From assembly GCA_937897665.1 (NCBI GenBank), contig CALCPB010000652.1, forward strand, positions 1 to 7,582: a stretch of 7,582 bases of DNA, written 5' to 3'. Below the pieces are notes generated by a model. The model ran no database searches and was not told where the DNA came from. It worked only from the letters and a program-made list of their open reading frames with translations. The position numbers and the translations under genes were made by a program. This document shows, in pieces, positions 1-5,923 of the stretch. This stretch comes from an uncultured Halomicronema sp. GTDB lineage: Bacteria; Cyanobacteriota; Cyanobacteriia; Phormidesmidales; Phormidesmidaceae. The first letter of the stretch is position 1; the number at the start of each line of letters is the position of its first letter.

Positions 1-563
1 AGGTAGTCTCGAATTTGGGTGACTGCTCTCGATTCGCTGCCCTGCTTATCTGTCAATCTAGACTGACTGTGTCGCTGGACGAGTTGAGCCAACGCCGTTA
101 GCAAAACTGATTCGGCGATGAGGGCCGTTTGCGGGTTGGCCTGCGACAGCAGCTGATGAAAATAGATAAACGCTTGGGCCAGTGGCGGATCAGCAATAAT
201 CGGTTCTTGAAAACAGGGAAGCGATGCCCCGAAACCTAGCTGTGTAAACAGAGTGGCTCTGGGATAGCAGACTCGGAAGCTCCAGCCAGTGGTATCGGCG
301 GCGACATTGCTGTGAACGGCTTCGGGGGGAATCACGACCAAATTGCCCGCTGCGGCTACATGGGTCGTGCTCCGATAGCTCACCTGCTCTGCTCCTTGAG
401 TAATGACCCCGATGCAAAATTCCTCATGTAGATGACGGGGGAAGCGATGGCGACGATAGGTCGCATGGAGCACTTCTAGATCCTGAAAGAGGTCAGTCCG
501 CCAGGCTTGGGCGTGTTCACCTAGCTGCTTGCCGGTCGGATCAGGAATACAGTTGACGGTCAT
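1..563 (-). CDS. AraC-family transcriptional regulator, N-terminal part (cut by left edge)
   Basis: Reading from ATG at 563 down to base 1 gives an open frame of 187 complete codons with no stop, so the gene continues beyond the window. Residues about 30-100 form the cupin-type sensing domain of AraC regulators (AraC_binding family). Visible landmarks are HRFPRHLHEEFCIGVI (39-54), a glycine-rich turn, LVVIPPEAVHSN (75-86) and GWSFRVCYP (93-101). Residues 120-170 look like the helical linker. The last residues, AVTQIRDYL, resemble the first helix of the AraC HTH domain, so the DNA-binding half (roughly 100 residues) is missing here. The start overlaps the stop of the upstream DMT exporter as ATGA (560-563), implying co-transcription and probable translational coupling. 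AraC regulators of this cupin type commonly sit beside LysE or EamA exporters, so control of that exporter, perhaps by its substrate, is inferred. Confidence 0.9.
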   Translation of the reverse strand, partial: MTVNCIPDPTGKQLGEHAQAWRTDLFQDLEVLHATYRRHRFPRHLHEEFCIGVITQGAEQVSYRSTTHVAAAGNLVVIPPEAVHSNVAADTTGWSFRVCYPRATLFTQLGFGASLPCFQEPIIADPPLAQAFIYFHQLLSQANPQTALIAESVLLTALAQLVQRHSQSRLTDKQGSESRAVTQIRDY

Positions 564-1432
564 ACGGCTTTGGGCTGTAGCGTCAGCAAGGCGATCGCAC
601 TCAGCAGGAGGATGGCACCGATCAAGCCCGTCAGCGACATCGGCTCCCGAAAGAAAAAGACTCCTAGCAAAGTCGCCGTTAGGGGTTCTAACAGTACCAA
701 AACGCCTGCGGCTGTCGCTGACGTATGCCTCAAGCCAATCATATAGATACCGTAGGCGATCGCGGTGGTGACGATACCCAAATACAGTAGCCAGGGCAGC
801 GCTTTCACCCAATCTTGCCAGGGCGGCTGCCAGGCCAATGTTGGTAGCAAAAACAGCGCTGCTAGGGTGAAGCCCGAAGCCGCGATCGCTAGCGGTGGCT
901 GGCTGGCCACCTGCACTTTCGCTATCACTACGTAGCCCGCATAGCCAAAGGCGGCCCCAAACGACAGCACAACGCCAAGAAAAAAGCGGGGGTTAGTGGC
1001 GATCGCCTCCGGCCTAGCCACGAGCAAAATAGTCCCCGTGATCCCCAAGGCGATCGCCCCATAAACCTTTGGTGTCAGACGCTCGCCTAAGCGCCATGCC
1101 GCCAACAAGGCAATCATCAAAGGCGATGAACAAATCGCCACGAGGGCGGTGACGGCTACGCCACTGAGGGGCACCGCACAAAAGTAACAGACCTGATAGA
1201 CAGCAATGCAGCCCCCCATCCCTAGCGGTGCTGTCCTGAGTTGGCGCGGCCAGTGCCAAAAGCTGGGGTCGCAGCTAGCCATCAACAGCAGCCAGGGCGC
1301 CGCCAGGGCCATGCGCCAAAACCCCACAACTAGCGGGTTCAGAGTGGCCGTTTGATTGAGCAGCACCATGGCGGTGCCCGTTGTGCCCCAGGCAATGGCG
1401 GCCAAGCAAATCAGCAATAAATTAACTGGCAT
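560..1432 (-). CDS. DMT/EamA-family transporter (10 TM, probable exporter)
   Basis: A 290-residue inner-membrane protein made of two EamA repeats (about 5-138 and 148-286), the usual size for the drug/metabolite transporter superfamily. Ten hydrophobic helices can be placed near residues 4-24, 32-52, 66-86, 90-112, 122-140, 148-172, 180-202, 208-230, 238-260 and 266-286. Family hallmarks are WGTTGTAMVL at the start, WRLGERLT (113-120) closing repeat one, and LLEPLTATLLG with FFREPMS (247-266) in repeat two. ATG at 1432 is the first good start; no convincing Shine-Dalgarno precedes it and no ATG lies in frame just upstream. The downstream AraC-type regulator overlaps its stop by four bases. 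The substrate is unknown; efflux of an amino acid or similar metabolite is inferred from the family and the regulator. It is unusually rich in HIP1 octamers (five). Confidence 0.93.
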   Translation of the reverse strand: MPVNLLLICLAAIAWGTTGTAMVLLNQTATLNPLVVGFWRMALAAPWLLLMASCDPSFWHWPRQLRTAPLGMGGCIAVYQVCYFCAVPLSGVAVTALVAICSSPLMIALLAAWRLGERLTPKVYGAIALGITGTILLVARPEAIATNPRFFLGVVLSFGAAFGYAGYVVIAKVQVASQPPLAIAASGFTLAALFLLPTLAWQPPWQDWVKALPWLLYLGIVTTAIAYGIYMIGLRHTSATAAGVLVLLEPLTATLLGVFFFREPMSLTGLIGAILLLSAIALLTLQPKAV

Positions 1433-1434
1433 CA

Positions 1435-1470
1435 GCTTCGACGGTATCAGCTTCGCTACTCTATCGAAGC
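1435..1470. promoter_or_regulatory. Three GCTTCG half-sites at exact 15-bp spacing upstream of the EamA start
   Basis: GCTTCG lies at 1435-1440 and 1450-1455, and its reverse complement CGAAGC at 1465-1470, so successive copies begin exactly 15 bp apart. The first two are part of a longer direct repeat, ATCAGCTTCG (1431-1440 and 1446-1455). The second and third form an inverted repeat with a 9-nt spacer. The array touches the start codon of the DMT gene. It could be an operator (AraC proteins bind repeated half-sites) or a leader hairpin; either role is inference. Confidence 0.4.
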
Positions 1471-1528
1471 GATTAACCGGCGTCTTGTAATTTCTTGCGG
1501 TGAGGTGTGACTGTCTAAGGAGTCCGCT

Positions 1529-1543
1529 TGAGAGTGACTCTCA
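1529..1543. repeat. 15-bp perfect palindrome TGAGAGTGACTCTCA
   Basis: Seven-base arms TGAGAGT and ACTCTCA flank a single central G. Pairing continues outward with a T-G wobble (1528/1544) and a C-G pair (1527/1545). It sits about 97 bp upstream of the DMT exporter start on the minus strand, a reasonable place for a homodimeric regulator site. No T-run follows on either strand, so it is not a standard terminator. Confidence 0.45.
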
Positions 1544-1702
1544 GGATGGCGTCGAGGCGCAGGGCCAGCAGCGGCTTAATCTAGCGGTGAGGGTGGGATG
1601 GTGCCCGTGCTGAAGCCCTAATGACGGTCTCTATCTTTGAGTGCTTTTCCGGTTGAAGGCGAGACAACGGTCTAGGAGCAGGTGTCTGGCAGGGCTAAAA
1701 CA

Positions 1703-2212
1703 CTACCCTTCGGCAGCGGCAGACAGGCCTAACAGCTCCATCATTTCTGCATGCATCGTGGCAATCGCGGGATAATTTTGGACTGCCCGTTGATAGCGCA
1801 CTGCCGTTTCGCTGTCAGCTGCTGATTCCAGAGGCAATAGGTCGCGGGCGGCGGCTAACAGCACGTGGAGCTGATTGGGCGAAACCGGTTCTTTCGAGCT
1901 AATGGTTTCATCAATGCGCACGATGAACTGTGAGATGGGGCGTAACCAGTCGAACCACTCATCACTGATCACCAGCTGAAACAGCTCGCCCTTCGACGTG
2001 ATGGGGCCATGCACCCGTTCGTAACTATCTTGTTCGGCGTCGAGGAGGGCTTTATGCAACTTCAGCAACAGTGAGCGTAGCGTTCTAAGTTTTTCGTAGG
2101 CGGGCATAGAGCGAAAGGTTGAGTCAGTCATGCGATCAAGCTGGGCATTTACGGTCACGTTGTCCATCTTGTCATATCCTGCCAAAGTCTTTAAGCGGGC
2201 TTCAGTTGGCAT
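1703..2212 (-). CDS. Conserved hypothetical protein, GTPase-operon partner
   Basis: A 169-residue soluble, mostly helical, acidic protein with no signal peptide or membrane segment. The core, about residues 45-102, is L/K-rich helix followed by AEQDSYERVHGPI (59-71), GELFQLVISDEWFDWLRPI (75-93) and FIVRIDE (96-102). I recognise this as a family of uncharacterised proteins found in several bacterial phyla but cannot name a function. The C-terminal half (112-165) is further amphipathic helix. It starts 43 bp after the stop of the GTPase on the same strand, so the two are probably one transcript. The start is uncertain: ATG 2212 has GAGG about nine bases upstream, while ATG 2167 (residue 16) has AGGA at similar spacing and would remove a poorly family-like N-terminus. 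I keep the longer form. Confidence 0.75.
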   Translation of the reverse strand: MPTEARLKTLAGYDKMDNVTVNAQLDRMTDSTFRSMPAYEKLRTLRSLLLKLHKALLDAEQDSYERVHGPITSKGELFQLVISDEWFDWLRPISQFIVRIDETISSKEPVSPNQLHVLLAAARDLLPLESAADSETAVRYQRAVQNYPAIATMHAEMMELLGLSAAAEG

Positions 2213-2255
2213 GCTTCATCGCCTCGGGCTGGTTCGGGTGCTAACTGGCCATGGT

Positions 2256-3734
2256 CTAGATCTCAGGCTTGGACGCCGACTGATCTGCCGAATTACGGTT
2301 GAGTTTGACGGTGATCTCGGCTTTGATCCGATTGAGAATAGACGCTTCGTCGAGATTCTCTAAAATGTCGTGAACCACAGGTTTGGGGCCATCGGGACCC
2401 CATTGCGCGCCGTTAACGAGATATTGCTGGGTGACTAAGCCGATGCCATAGGTGGCGACGCCGACCACGGTGGCTTGTGTGACCGCCACCGTGGTGTAAG
2501 GCGCGAGGGACAGTCCGCCGGTGGCCGGCACGCTCACCCCCAACACCCCCTTGAGTGAACTCAACCCGAGGGTGACCAGCAGCTCGCTGGCCGAGAGACC
2601 GCCCAGCTCCACCGCGATGCTTTTGAGCAGCCGCACCGCCCCAGCGCGGGTCATGGGCAAGCCATAAAGGCGAGACAGCATGAGGATCATCGCTACATCG
2701 ACGATCGCCCCGGTGAGCACGTCCAACATGGTGACGGGGTTCAGGGCGACCGCGATTGCCTTGGTCATGACACTGTTCCAGATCACTTCTTGGGCGGCCT
2801 GGTCGCGGATTTTGAGCTTGCGCTGCACGATGGTGTCGTTCAGCTCATCGGCATAGAGCAGGGTATTGAGGGCCACCAGGGCTAACCCTTCGCGCTGCAA
2901 GACCTCTAAAATCTTGAGCTTGAGCGCTGCGACTTGAGGCTGACCGCGCTGAATCTGGGGGCGTCGTTCTCCGGTCTCCGCCTGCATGACGGCCACTAGG
3001 GGAGCCGCCGCCGTCATGACGATTTCCTCGGAGGAGATCAGGTCACGGAGGCGCTCGTCTTTTAAGGCCGCGTAGATCGTGTCGCGATCGGCAGCAGGAT
3101 ACTGATCAACTTTATTGAAGGCCAGCAGGATGGGTTTACTGGCTGCGCGCAGCTGCACCAAGGCTTCGTATTCGACGCGGGTAATATCGCCCGCAATCAC
3201 AAAGAGAATCAGGTCGGCGGCGGCAGCAATCTGGTGAGCCATTTGGGCCCGCACCTCACCATTCACCTCATCCAAGCCGGGGGTGTCGATCAGTTCAATG
3301 CGTGATCGCCCGGCACCGCCGAGACTAAACCGTGAGATGGTCGGGCCTGCCGCCAGCGTTTCTTGCTCGACTTGCCAGTCGGCGGTTTGCACGGTTTGGG
3401 TAACGCCATGGGTGGGGCCAGTGGCAAACACCGGTTGACCGACTAGGGCGTTGAGCAACGACGACTTGCCCCGCCCCACCAAACCAAAGACCGCAATTTG
3501 CACCACCGCCTGGTCCAGCTTTTGCAGCAGGCTCGTCAGCTCTTGCACTTCACTACCTAGACTAGAAGCCTCTCGGGGCGTCAGATCTAGCTGGTCTAAG
3601 AGCGATTGCAAAACGCCTTGGGCCTGGCGATAGGTAAATTCTGACTGGAGGTCTTCGAACTCTAGAATGACTTGGTCTAGTTCATCGACTAAGTTGGCAG
3701 ACGGGTCTCCAGCCGGTGGCTCCGAGGATGCCAT
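2256..3734 (-). CDS. Era-like GTPase with DUF697-type membrane-associated C-terminus
   Basis: A 492-residue GTP-binding protein. The N-terminal 78 residues are acidic and helical. The G domain follows, with G1 GLVGRGKS (84-91), a probable G2 threonine in HGVTQTVQ (T112), G3 DTPG (150-153) and G4 NKVD (207-210). TAAAP at about 241-245 is in the G5 position. The last third (about 300-440) has hydrophobic, alanine/glycine-rich helices (NPVTMLDVLTGAIVDVAMIL, then SLAPYTTVAVTQATVVG), matching the DUF697/YcjF-type region often joined to small GTPases in cyanobacteria. It is probably peripherally or integrally attached to a membrane. All nucleotide-binding motifs are intact, so it should be active; its cellular role is unknown. 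ATG 3734 is preferred, with GGA about 8-9 bases upstream; a GTG two codons earlier (3740) would have the SD too close. It heads the operon with the 169-aa protein and is divergent from the YbjN-like gene. Confidence 0.9.
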   Translation of the reverse strand: MASSEPPAGDPSANLVDELDQVILEFEDLQSEFTYRQAQGVLQSLLDQLDLTPREASSLGSEVQELTSLLQKLDQAVVQIAVFGLVGRGKSSLLNALVGQPVFATGPTHGVTQTVQTADWQVEQETLAAGPTISRFSLGGAGRSRIELIDTPGLDEVNGEVRAQMAHQIAAAADLILFVIAGDITRVEYEALVQLRAASKPILLAFNKVDQYPAADRDTIYAALKDERLRDLISSEEIVMTAAAPLVAVMQAETGERRPQIQRGQPQVAALKLKILEVLQREGLALVALNTLLYADELNDTIVQRKLKIRDQAAQEVIWNSVMTKAIAVALNPVTMLDVLTGAIVDVAMILMLSRLYGLPMTRAGAVRLLKSIAVELGGLSASELLVTLGLSSLKGVLGVSVPATGGLSLAPYTTVAVTQATVVGVATYGIGLVTQQYLVNGAQWGPDGPKPVVHDILENLDEASILNRIKAEITVKLNRNSADQSASKPEI

Positions 3735-3740
3735 AGGCAC

Positions 3741-3860
3741 AATCCAATGACTGCTTTCAAGATACTGGCTTTGCGGTCGCGGTGGCTTTGTTGCCCCGAA
3801 GTGGTCTTAAGGGTGTCCCATCAATGAGAAAATAGTGGACAGGATTAGTTTGCATATGTA
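3741..3860. promoter_or_regulatory. Divergent intergenic region between the GTPase operon and the YbjN-like gene
   Basis: This 120-bp stretch must carry the start signals for both the minus-strand GTPase operon and the plus-strand YbjN-like gene. No convincing sigma70 -35/-10 pair stands out on either strand. Just ahead of the plus-strand gene, ATG (3856-3858) is followed directly by TAA (3859-3861), which overlaps the true ATG by one base. Confidence 0.4.
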
Positions 3861-4310
3861 ATGGAATTTCAGACCTCTGCTCAACAAGCTTGCTACGAAC
3901 GAATTGAACCTTGGATGCATCACCTGTTTGGCGGCAGCGTGGTTTTATTCGATGATGAGCCGTTGTTTGTGATTAATTTTGGTTCGGCGGTGGCCTCGAC
4001 GCGGGTGATTCCCTGGGAGGAAGATGACGCGTTGATTACCACTCGCTCCTATGTGGTAACCGATATCGCTGTCACGCAAGAGCTGTCTTACTATCTACTA
4101 CGAGAAAATAACGGCATTCGTTTTGGTCGATTTGCCTTTGACTCGGAAAACGACATTGTGTTTGAGCATAGTTTGGTGGGCTCAACCTGCGACCAAATTG
4201 AACTGAAATATTCGGTGACGACGGTTGTACGGTTGGCCGATGACTACGATGACGAAATTGTGGCCCGCTGGGGGGGCAAACGCGCTCTTGATCGCTGGTC
4301 GTCTTGGTGA
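3861..4310 (+). CDS. YbjN / type III secretion chaperone-like conserved cyanobacterial protein
   Basis: A 149-residue soluble acidic protein of the YbjN-like (SycE/CesT-type chaperone fold) group common in cyanobacteria; its molecular role is not established. Conserved-looking blocks are HHLFGGSVV (20-28), EPLFVINFGSA (33-43), PWEEDDALITTRSYVV (51-66), ELSYYLLRENNGIRFGRF (74-91), DIVFEHSLVGSTCD (98-111) and RLADDYDDEIVARWGGKRAL (124-143). There is no signal peptide or membrane helix, so it should be cytoplasmic. ATG at 3861 is the natural start because the family-like sequence begins soon after it; the only SD-like triplet, GGA at 3842, is rather far. It stands alone on the plus strand, divergent from the GTPase and 120 bp before the amidase. 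Family assignment is from pattern memory and fairly secure; function is not. Confidence 0.82.
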   Translation: MEFQTSAQQACYERIEPWMHHLFGGSVVLFDDEPLFVINFGSAVASTRVIPWEEDDALITTRSYVVTDIAVTQELSYYLLRENNGIRFGRFAFDSENDIVFEHSLVGSTCDQIELKYSVTTVVRLADDYDDEIVARWGGKRALDRWSSW

Positions 4311-4430
4311 TTTTTTGCAAAGAATCTGGATAGACTGCGTCGGTTTTCGCAGGCTTAGACAAAATTAATGTCAGATTTCTGAAAAATTCGCCAAGATTAT
4401 CCTTCGCACGCGTAAAAACCTGGGGGAACG
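4311..4430. other. Intergenic region with T6 tract and small hairpin before the amidase
   Basis: A run of six T (4312-4317) follows the YbjN-like stop almost directly. The stem before it is only five pairs with one wobble, so termination there is doubtful. A second small stem, CTGCG (4335-4339) with CGCAG (4348-4352) around an 8-nt loop, has no T-run. TAGACA (4356-4361) could be a poor -35 for the amidase, but its -10 partner is weak. The amidase has a G-rich SD (TGGGGGAACG, 4421-4430). Confidence 0.35.
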
Positions 4431-5252
4431 ATGGGACGACCGAGAAACTGGCTGGGTGGCAACTGGATCTGGATGATCGTTCTGGCGCTGGGCTTCCTCA
4501 TTGTCTGGCCCAGAGGCATGGCGCTGCAGGCGATCGAAACCGTGTCAGGACTCCCCACTGTGCACGAAGTGACCGATATGGCTTTGGTGCCTACAACTCC
4601 AGAAACGATTGGGAGTCCCTTAGATTTTTCAGTCTCCGCGCCACTATTAGCGCAGACTGCGCCCAACTATCAGCCCCGTCAGGTGATTCAGCTGGCTGAT
4701 CCATCTAACTATGGCGATCGCTACAGCAGCGACGCCTATGGCCAGCCGGTGAATAATCAATTTATCGCGGTCATGCATGAGACAGTCGGCTCGGCCCAAA
4801 GTGCGCTCAACCTGTTTCAGACTTATCACACCAACGACAATGACCAGGTGAGCTATAACACGCTAGTGGGTCGAGATGGCACGATCTATTACATTGTGCC
4901 GCCAGAAAAACGGGCCTACGGAGCGGGCAATTCTATCTTCAACGGCCCCAACGGTCCCGAGACCGTCACAACGAATCCGGCCTTTCCGTCTTCGGTGAAT
5001 AATTTCGCCTACCACGTTTCACTAGAAACCCCCAGCGATGGCCGTGGCAATGGCCCTAACCACAGTGGCTACACTCAGGCCCAGTATGAATCGTTAGCCT
5101 GGCTGATCGCCCAGAGCAGCATTCCCGAAAGCCGCCTAACGACCCATAAAGCCGTCGATCGCTCCGGCAGTCGTCAAGACCCGCGGACGTTTGATACCGG
5201 TCGATTTCTGACGCTGCTGCGTCGTTATCCCAACCGCGCTGGCTTGTCTTAA
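4431..5252 (+). CDS. N-acetylmuramoyl-L-alanine amidase, Amidase_2 (AmpD/PGRP) family, membrane-anchored
   Basis: A 273-residue zinc amidase predicted to cleave the MurNAc-L-Ala bond of peptidoglycan. Residues 1-28 have arginines then a hydrophobic stretch (about 11-27), fitting a signal anchor or uncleaved signal peptide; no lipobox is seen. A low-complexity linker (30-85) leads to the catalytic domain (about 86-265). Likely zinc ligands by family pattern are H116 (FIAVMHETVG), H239 (TTHKAVDRSG) and D250 (SRQDP). E199 in YHVSLETP sits where the catalytic or substrate-polarising glutamate is expected. YTQAQYESLAWLI (214-226) is another Amidase_2 hallmark. The domain therefore looks catalytically complete and periplasmic, suiting cell-wall turnover, daughter-cell separation or recycling. 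The start ATG follows a G-rich ribosome site. The gene seems monocistronic and ends inside a stem-loop at 5236-5260. Confidence 0.92.
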   Translation: MGRPRNWLGGNWIWMIVLALGFLIVWPRGMALQAIETVSGLPTVHEVTDMALVPTTPETIGSPLDFSVSAPLLAQTAPNYQPRQVIQLADPSNYGDRYSSDAYGQPVNNQFIAVMHETVGSAQSALNLFQTYHTNDNDQVSYNTLVGRDGTIYYIVPPEKRAYGAGNSIFNGPNGPETVTTNPAFPSSVNNFAYHVSLETPSDGRGNGPNHSGYTQAQYESLAWLIAQSSIPESRLTTHKAVDRSGSRQDPRTFDTGRFLTLLRRYPNRAGLS

Positions 5253-5260
5253 ACCAGCGC
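5236..5260 (+). terminator. Stem-loop spanning the amidase stop codon (possible terminator, no U-tract)
   Basis: Seven-base perfect arms GCGCTGG (5236-5242) and CCAGCGC (5254-5260) enclose an 11-nt loop that contains the TAA stop (5250-5252). The position suits transcript-end formation or mRNA 3' protection. No T-run follows, so a classic intrinsic terminator is not supported. Confidence 0.4.
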
Positions 5261-5303
5261 CATGCTGATGGTGTCAGGGTTTGACTGTTGCATAGCGGCG
5301 GCA

Positions 5304-5351
5304 GTGATGGCGAAGCCGTCGCTGTCGTGGCCAGGAAGGCTTCGCGATCAC
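5304..5351. repeat. Inverted repeat with 14-bp arms (13 of 14 paired), 20-nt loop
   Basis: GTGATGGCGAAGCC (5304-5317) pairs with GGCTTCGCGATCAC (5338-5351), with one G-G mismatch (5309/5346). The core GCGAAGCC/GGCTTCGC is perfect. GGCTTCGC-type palindromic repeats are common between cyanobacterial genes. It lies between the amidase and the small ORF and overlaps that ORF's stop codon (5348-5350), so it could act as a bidirectional transcript-end hairpin or be a dispersed repeat. Confidence 0.6.
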
Positions 5352-5506
5352 AGTTGCGGGGTGGAGCGAGCTAAGGTCTTGACTAAAGAATTGAGGGATT
5401 GGCGCAACGGCGCTCCCAGATTGGGGTGGGGTAGGTAGGCGGTGAGCGCTAATACGGCACTCAAGTCAAACACTAAGCGCCACGGACGAACTGCAGTTGT
5501 CTGCAT
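5348..5506 (-). CDS. Small hypothetical protein, 52 aa
   Basis: An ATG at 5506 opens a 52-codon frame ending in TGA. AGAGG lies nine bases upstream of the ATG, a good Shine-Dalgarno match. The product starts MQTTAVRPWR, then has a hydrophobic stretch LVFDLSAVLALTAYL (11-25), a short PHPNLGAP turn (26-33) and a basic amphipathic tail RQSLNSLVKTLARS (35-48). This is a plausible single-helix membrane-associated or amphipathic small protein, with ordinary amino-acid content. I do not recognise a family. Its neighbours are the convergent amidase upstream and the RhtA-like gene on the same strand 418 bp away, so it would need its own promoter, which I cannot place. Support is the SD, the sensible composition and the otherwise unexplained gap; a chance ORF remains possible. 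Confidence 0.42.
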   Translation of the reverse strand: MQTTAVRPWRLVFDLSAVLALTAYLPHPNLGAPLRQSLNSLVKTLARSTPQL

Positions 5507-5565
5507 GCAAACAGGCCTCTAGAAAATAGTTTTGGAGATCAGGACAAGACTGGAGGGGGCATGGC

Positions 5566-5583
5566 AACGGGCGATCGCCCGTT
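5566..5583. repeat. 18-bp perfect palindrome centred on HIP1
   Basis: AACGGGCGATCGCCCGTT reads the same on both strands and contains GCGATCGC at 5571-5578. As RNA it could fold as a 7-bp stem with a GATC loop, followed on the plus strand by two more T, giving a weak terminator-like shape. It lies 60 bp upstream of the small ORF start. Confidence 0.5.
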
Positions 5584-5923
5584 TTGGGGGGCAAGACCAA
5601 GGGGGGGCTGCGTTGTATGAATCGTGACCTAGCTCGGGTCCAACCACGTTAGTGATTGGACAGATTGTGAATTGGCGCGATCAGCTGATCTTGGCGTGCC
5701 TTCGTGGGGGTAGACCGGCACTCAAGCCTCCTGAGAAAACCTGTCAAATTGTTTACCACTCATCGACGGTTACCCAAAAGGCCTCAGGCTTATGACCTCA
5801 GCTCGATGGGAGAGCATGGCAGCGAGCGATTTTACCGCTACGAAGACTCCCGGCGGGGGATAATTTGCTCTACCAGTCAACGGATCGCTGTTCCGCGTCG
5901 TCTCCCGGTTCTTCATCAGTTGC

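Larger units (their letters stand above)
1433..1702. other. Intergenic region between the GTPase operon and the EamA-AraC operon
   Basis: 270 bp lie between the start of the DMT gene and the stop of the conserved hypothetical upstream of it. I found no credible small ORF on either strand and no hairpin followed by a T-run, so no clear terminator for the upstream operon. It contains the 15-bp-phased half-sites next to the DMT start and the palindrome at 1529-1543. The DMT/AraC operon promoter should be here, but I could not pick a -35/-10 pair with confidence. Confidence 0.6.
5253..5923. other. 671-bp intergenic region between convergent amidase and RhtA-like gene
   Basis: No ORF longer than about 100 codons here is convincing. 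The stretch holds, in order, the amidase stop hairpin, a 14-bp-arm inverted repeat, a 52-codon minus-strand small ORF, four G-runs around an 18-bp HIP1 palindrome, and the 12-bp palindrome GATCAGCTGATC (5679-5690) flanked by TTGGCG copies. From about 5700 to 5923 I see nothing I can interpret, and no clear terminator for the RhtA-like gene. Confidence 0.6.

Noticed and set aside
529..771. Plus-strand 80-codon frame and similar antisense frames across the EamA, GTPase and RhtA-like genes
   Set aside because: They lie antisense to strongly supported membrane or GTPase genes and have Arg/Ser/Pro-rich products typical of shadow frames.
1614..1696. AGCCCT (1614-1619) and AGGGCT (1691-1696) as a long-range stem after the hypothetical gene
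   Set aside because: Six pairs separated by 71 bases is expected by chance, and no T-run follows.
3735..3740. GTG start two codons upstream of the GTPase ATG
   Set aside because: GGA would lie only about two bases from GTG but 8-9 bases from the ATG at 3734, so ATG is favoured; the difference is trivial.
3836..3864. TGGACA-17 bp-TAATGG as a promoter for the YbjN-like gene
   Set aside because: The -10 would overlap the start codon and put the transcript start inside the gene; the hexamers are also weak.
5770..5916. Minus-strand 48-codon frame starting seven bases after the RhtA-like stop
   Set aside because: Position suggests an operon, but no SD precedes it and the sequence (MKNRETTRNSDPLTG...) has no recognisable structure or family; likely chance.
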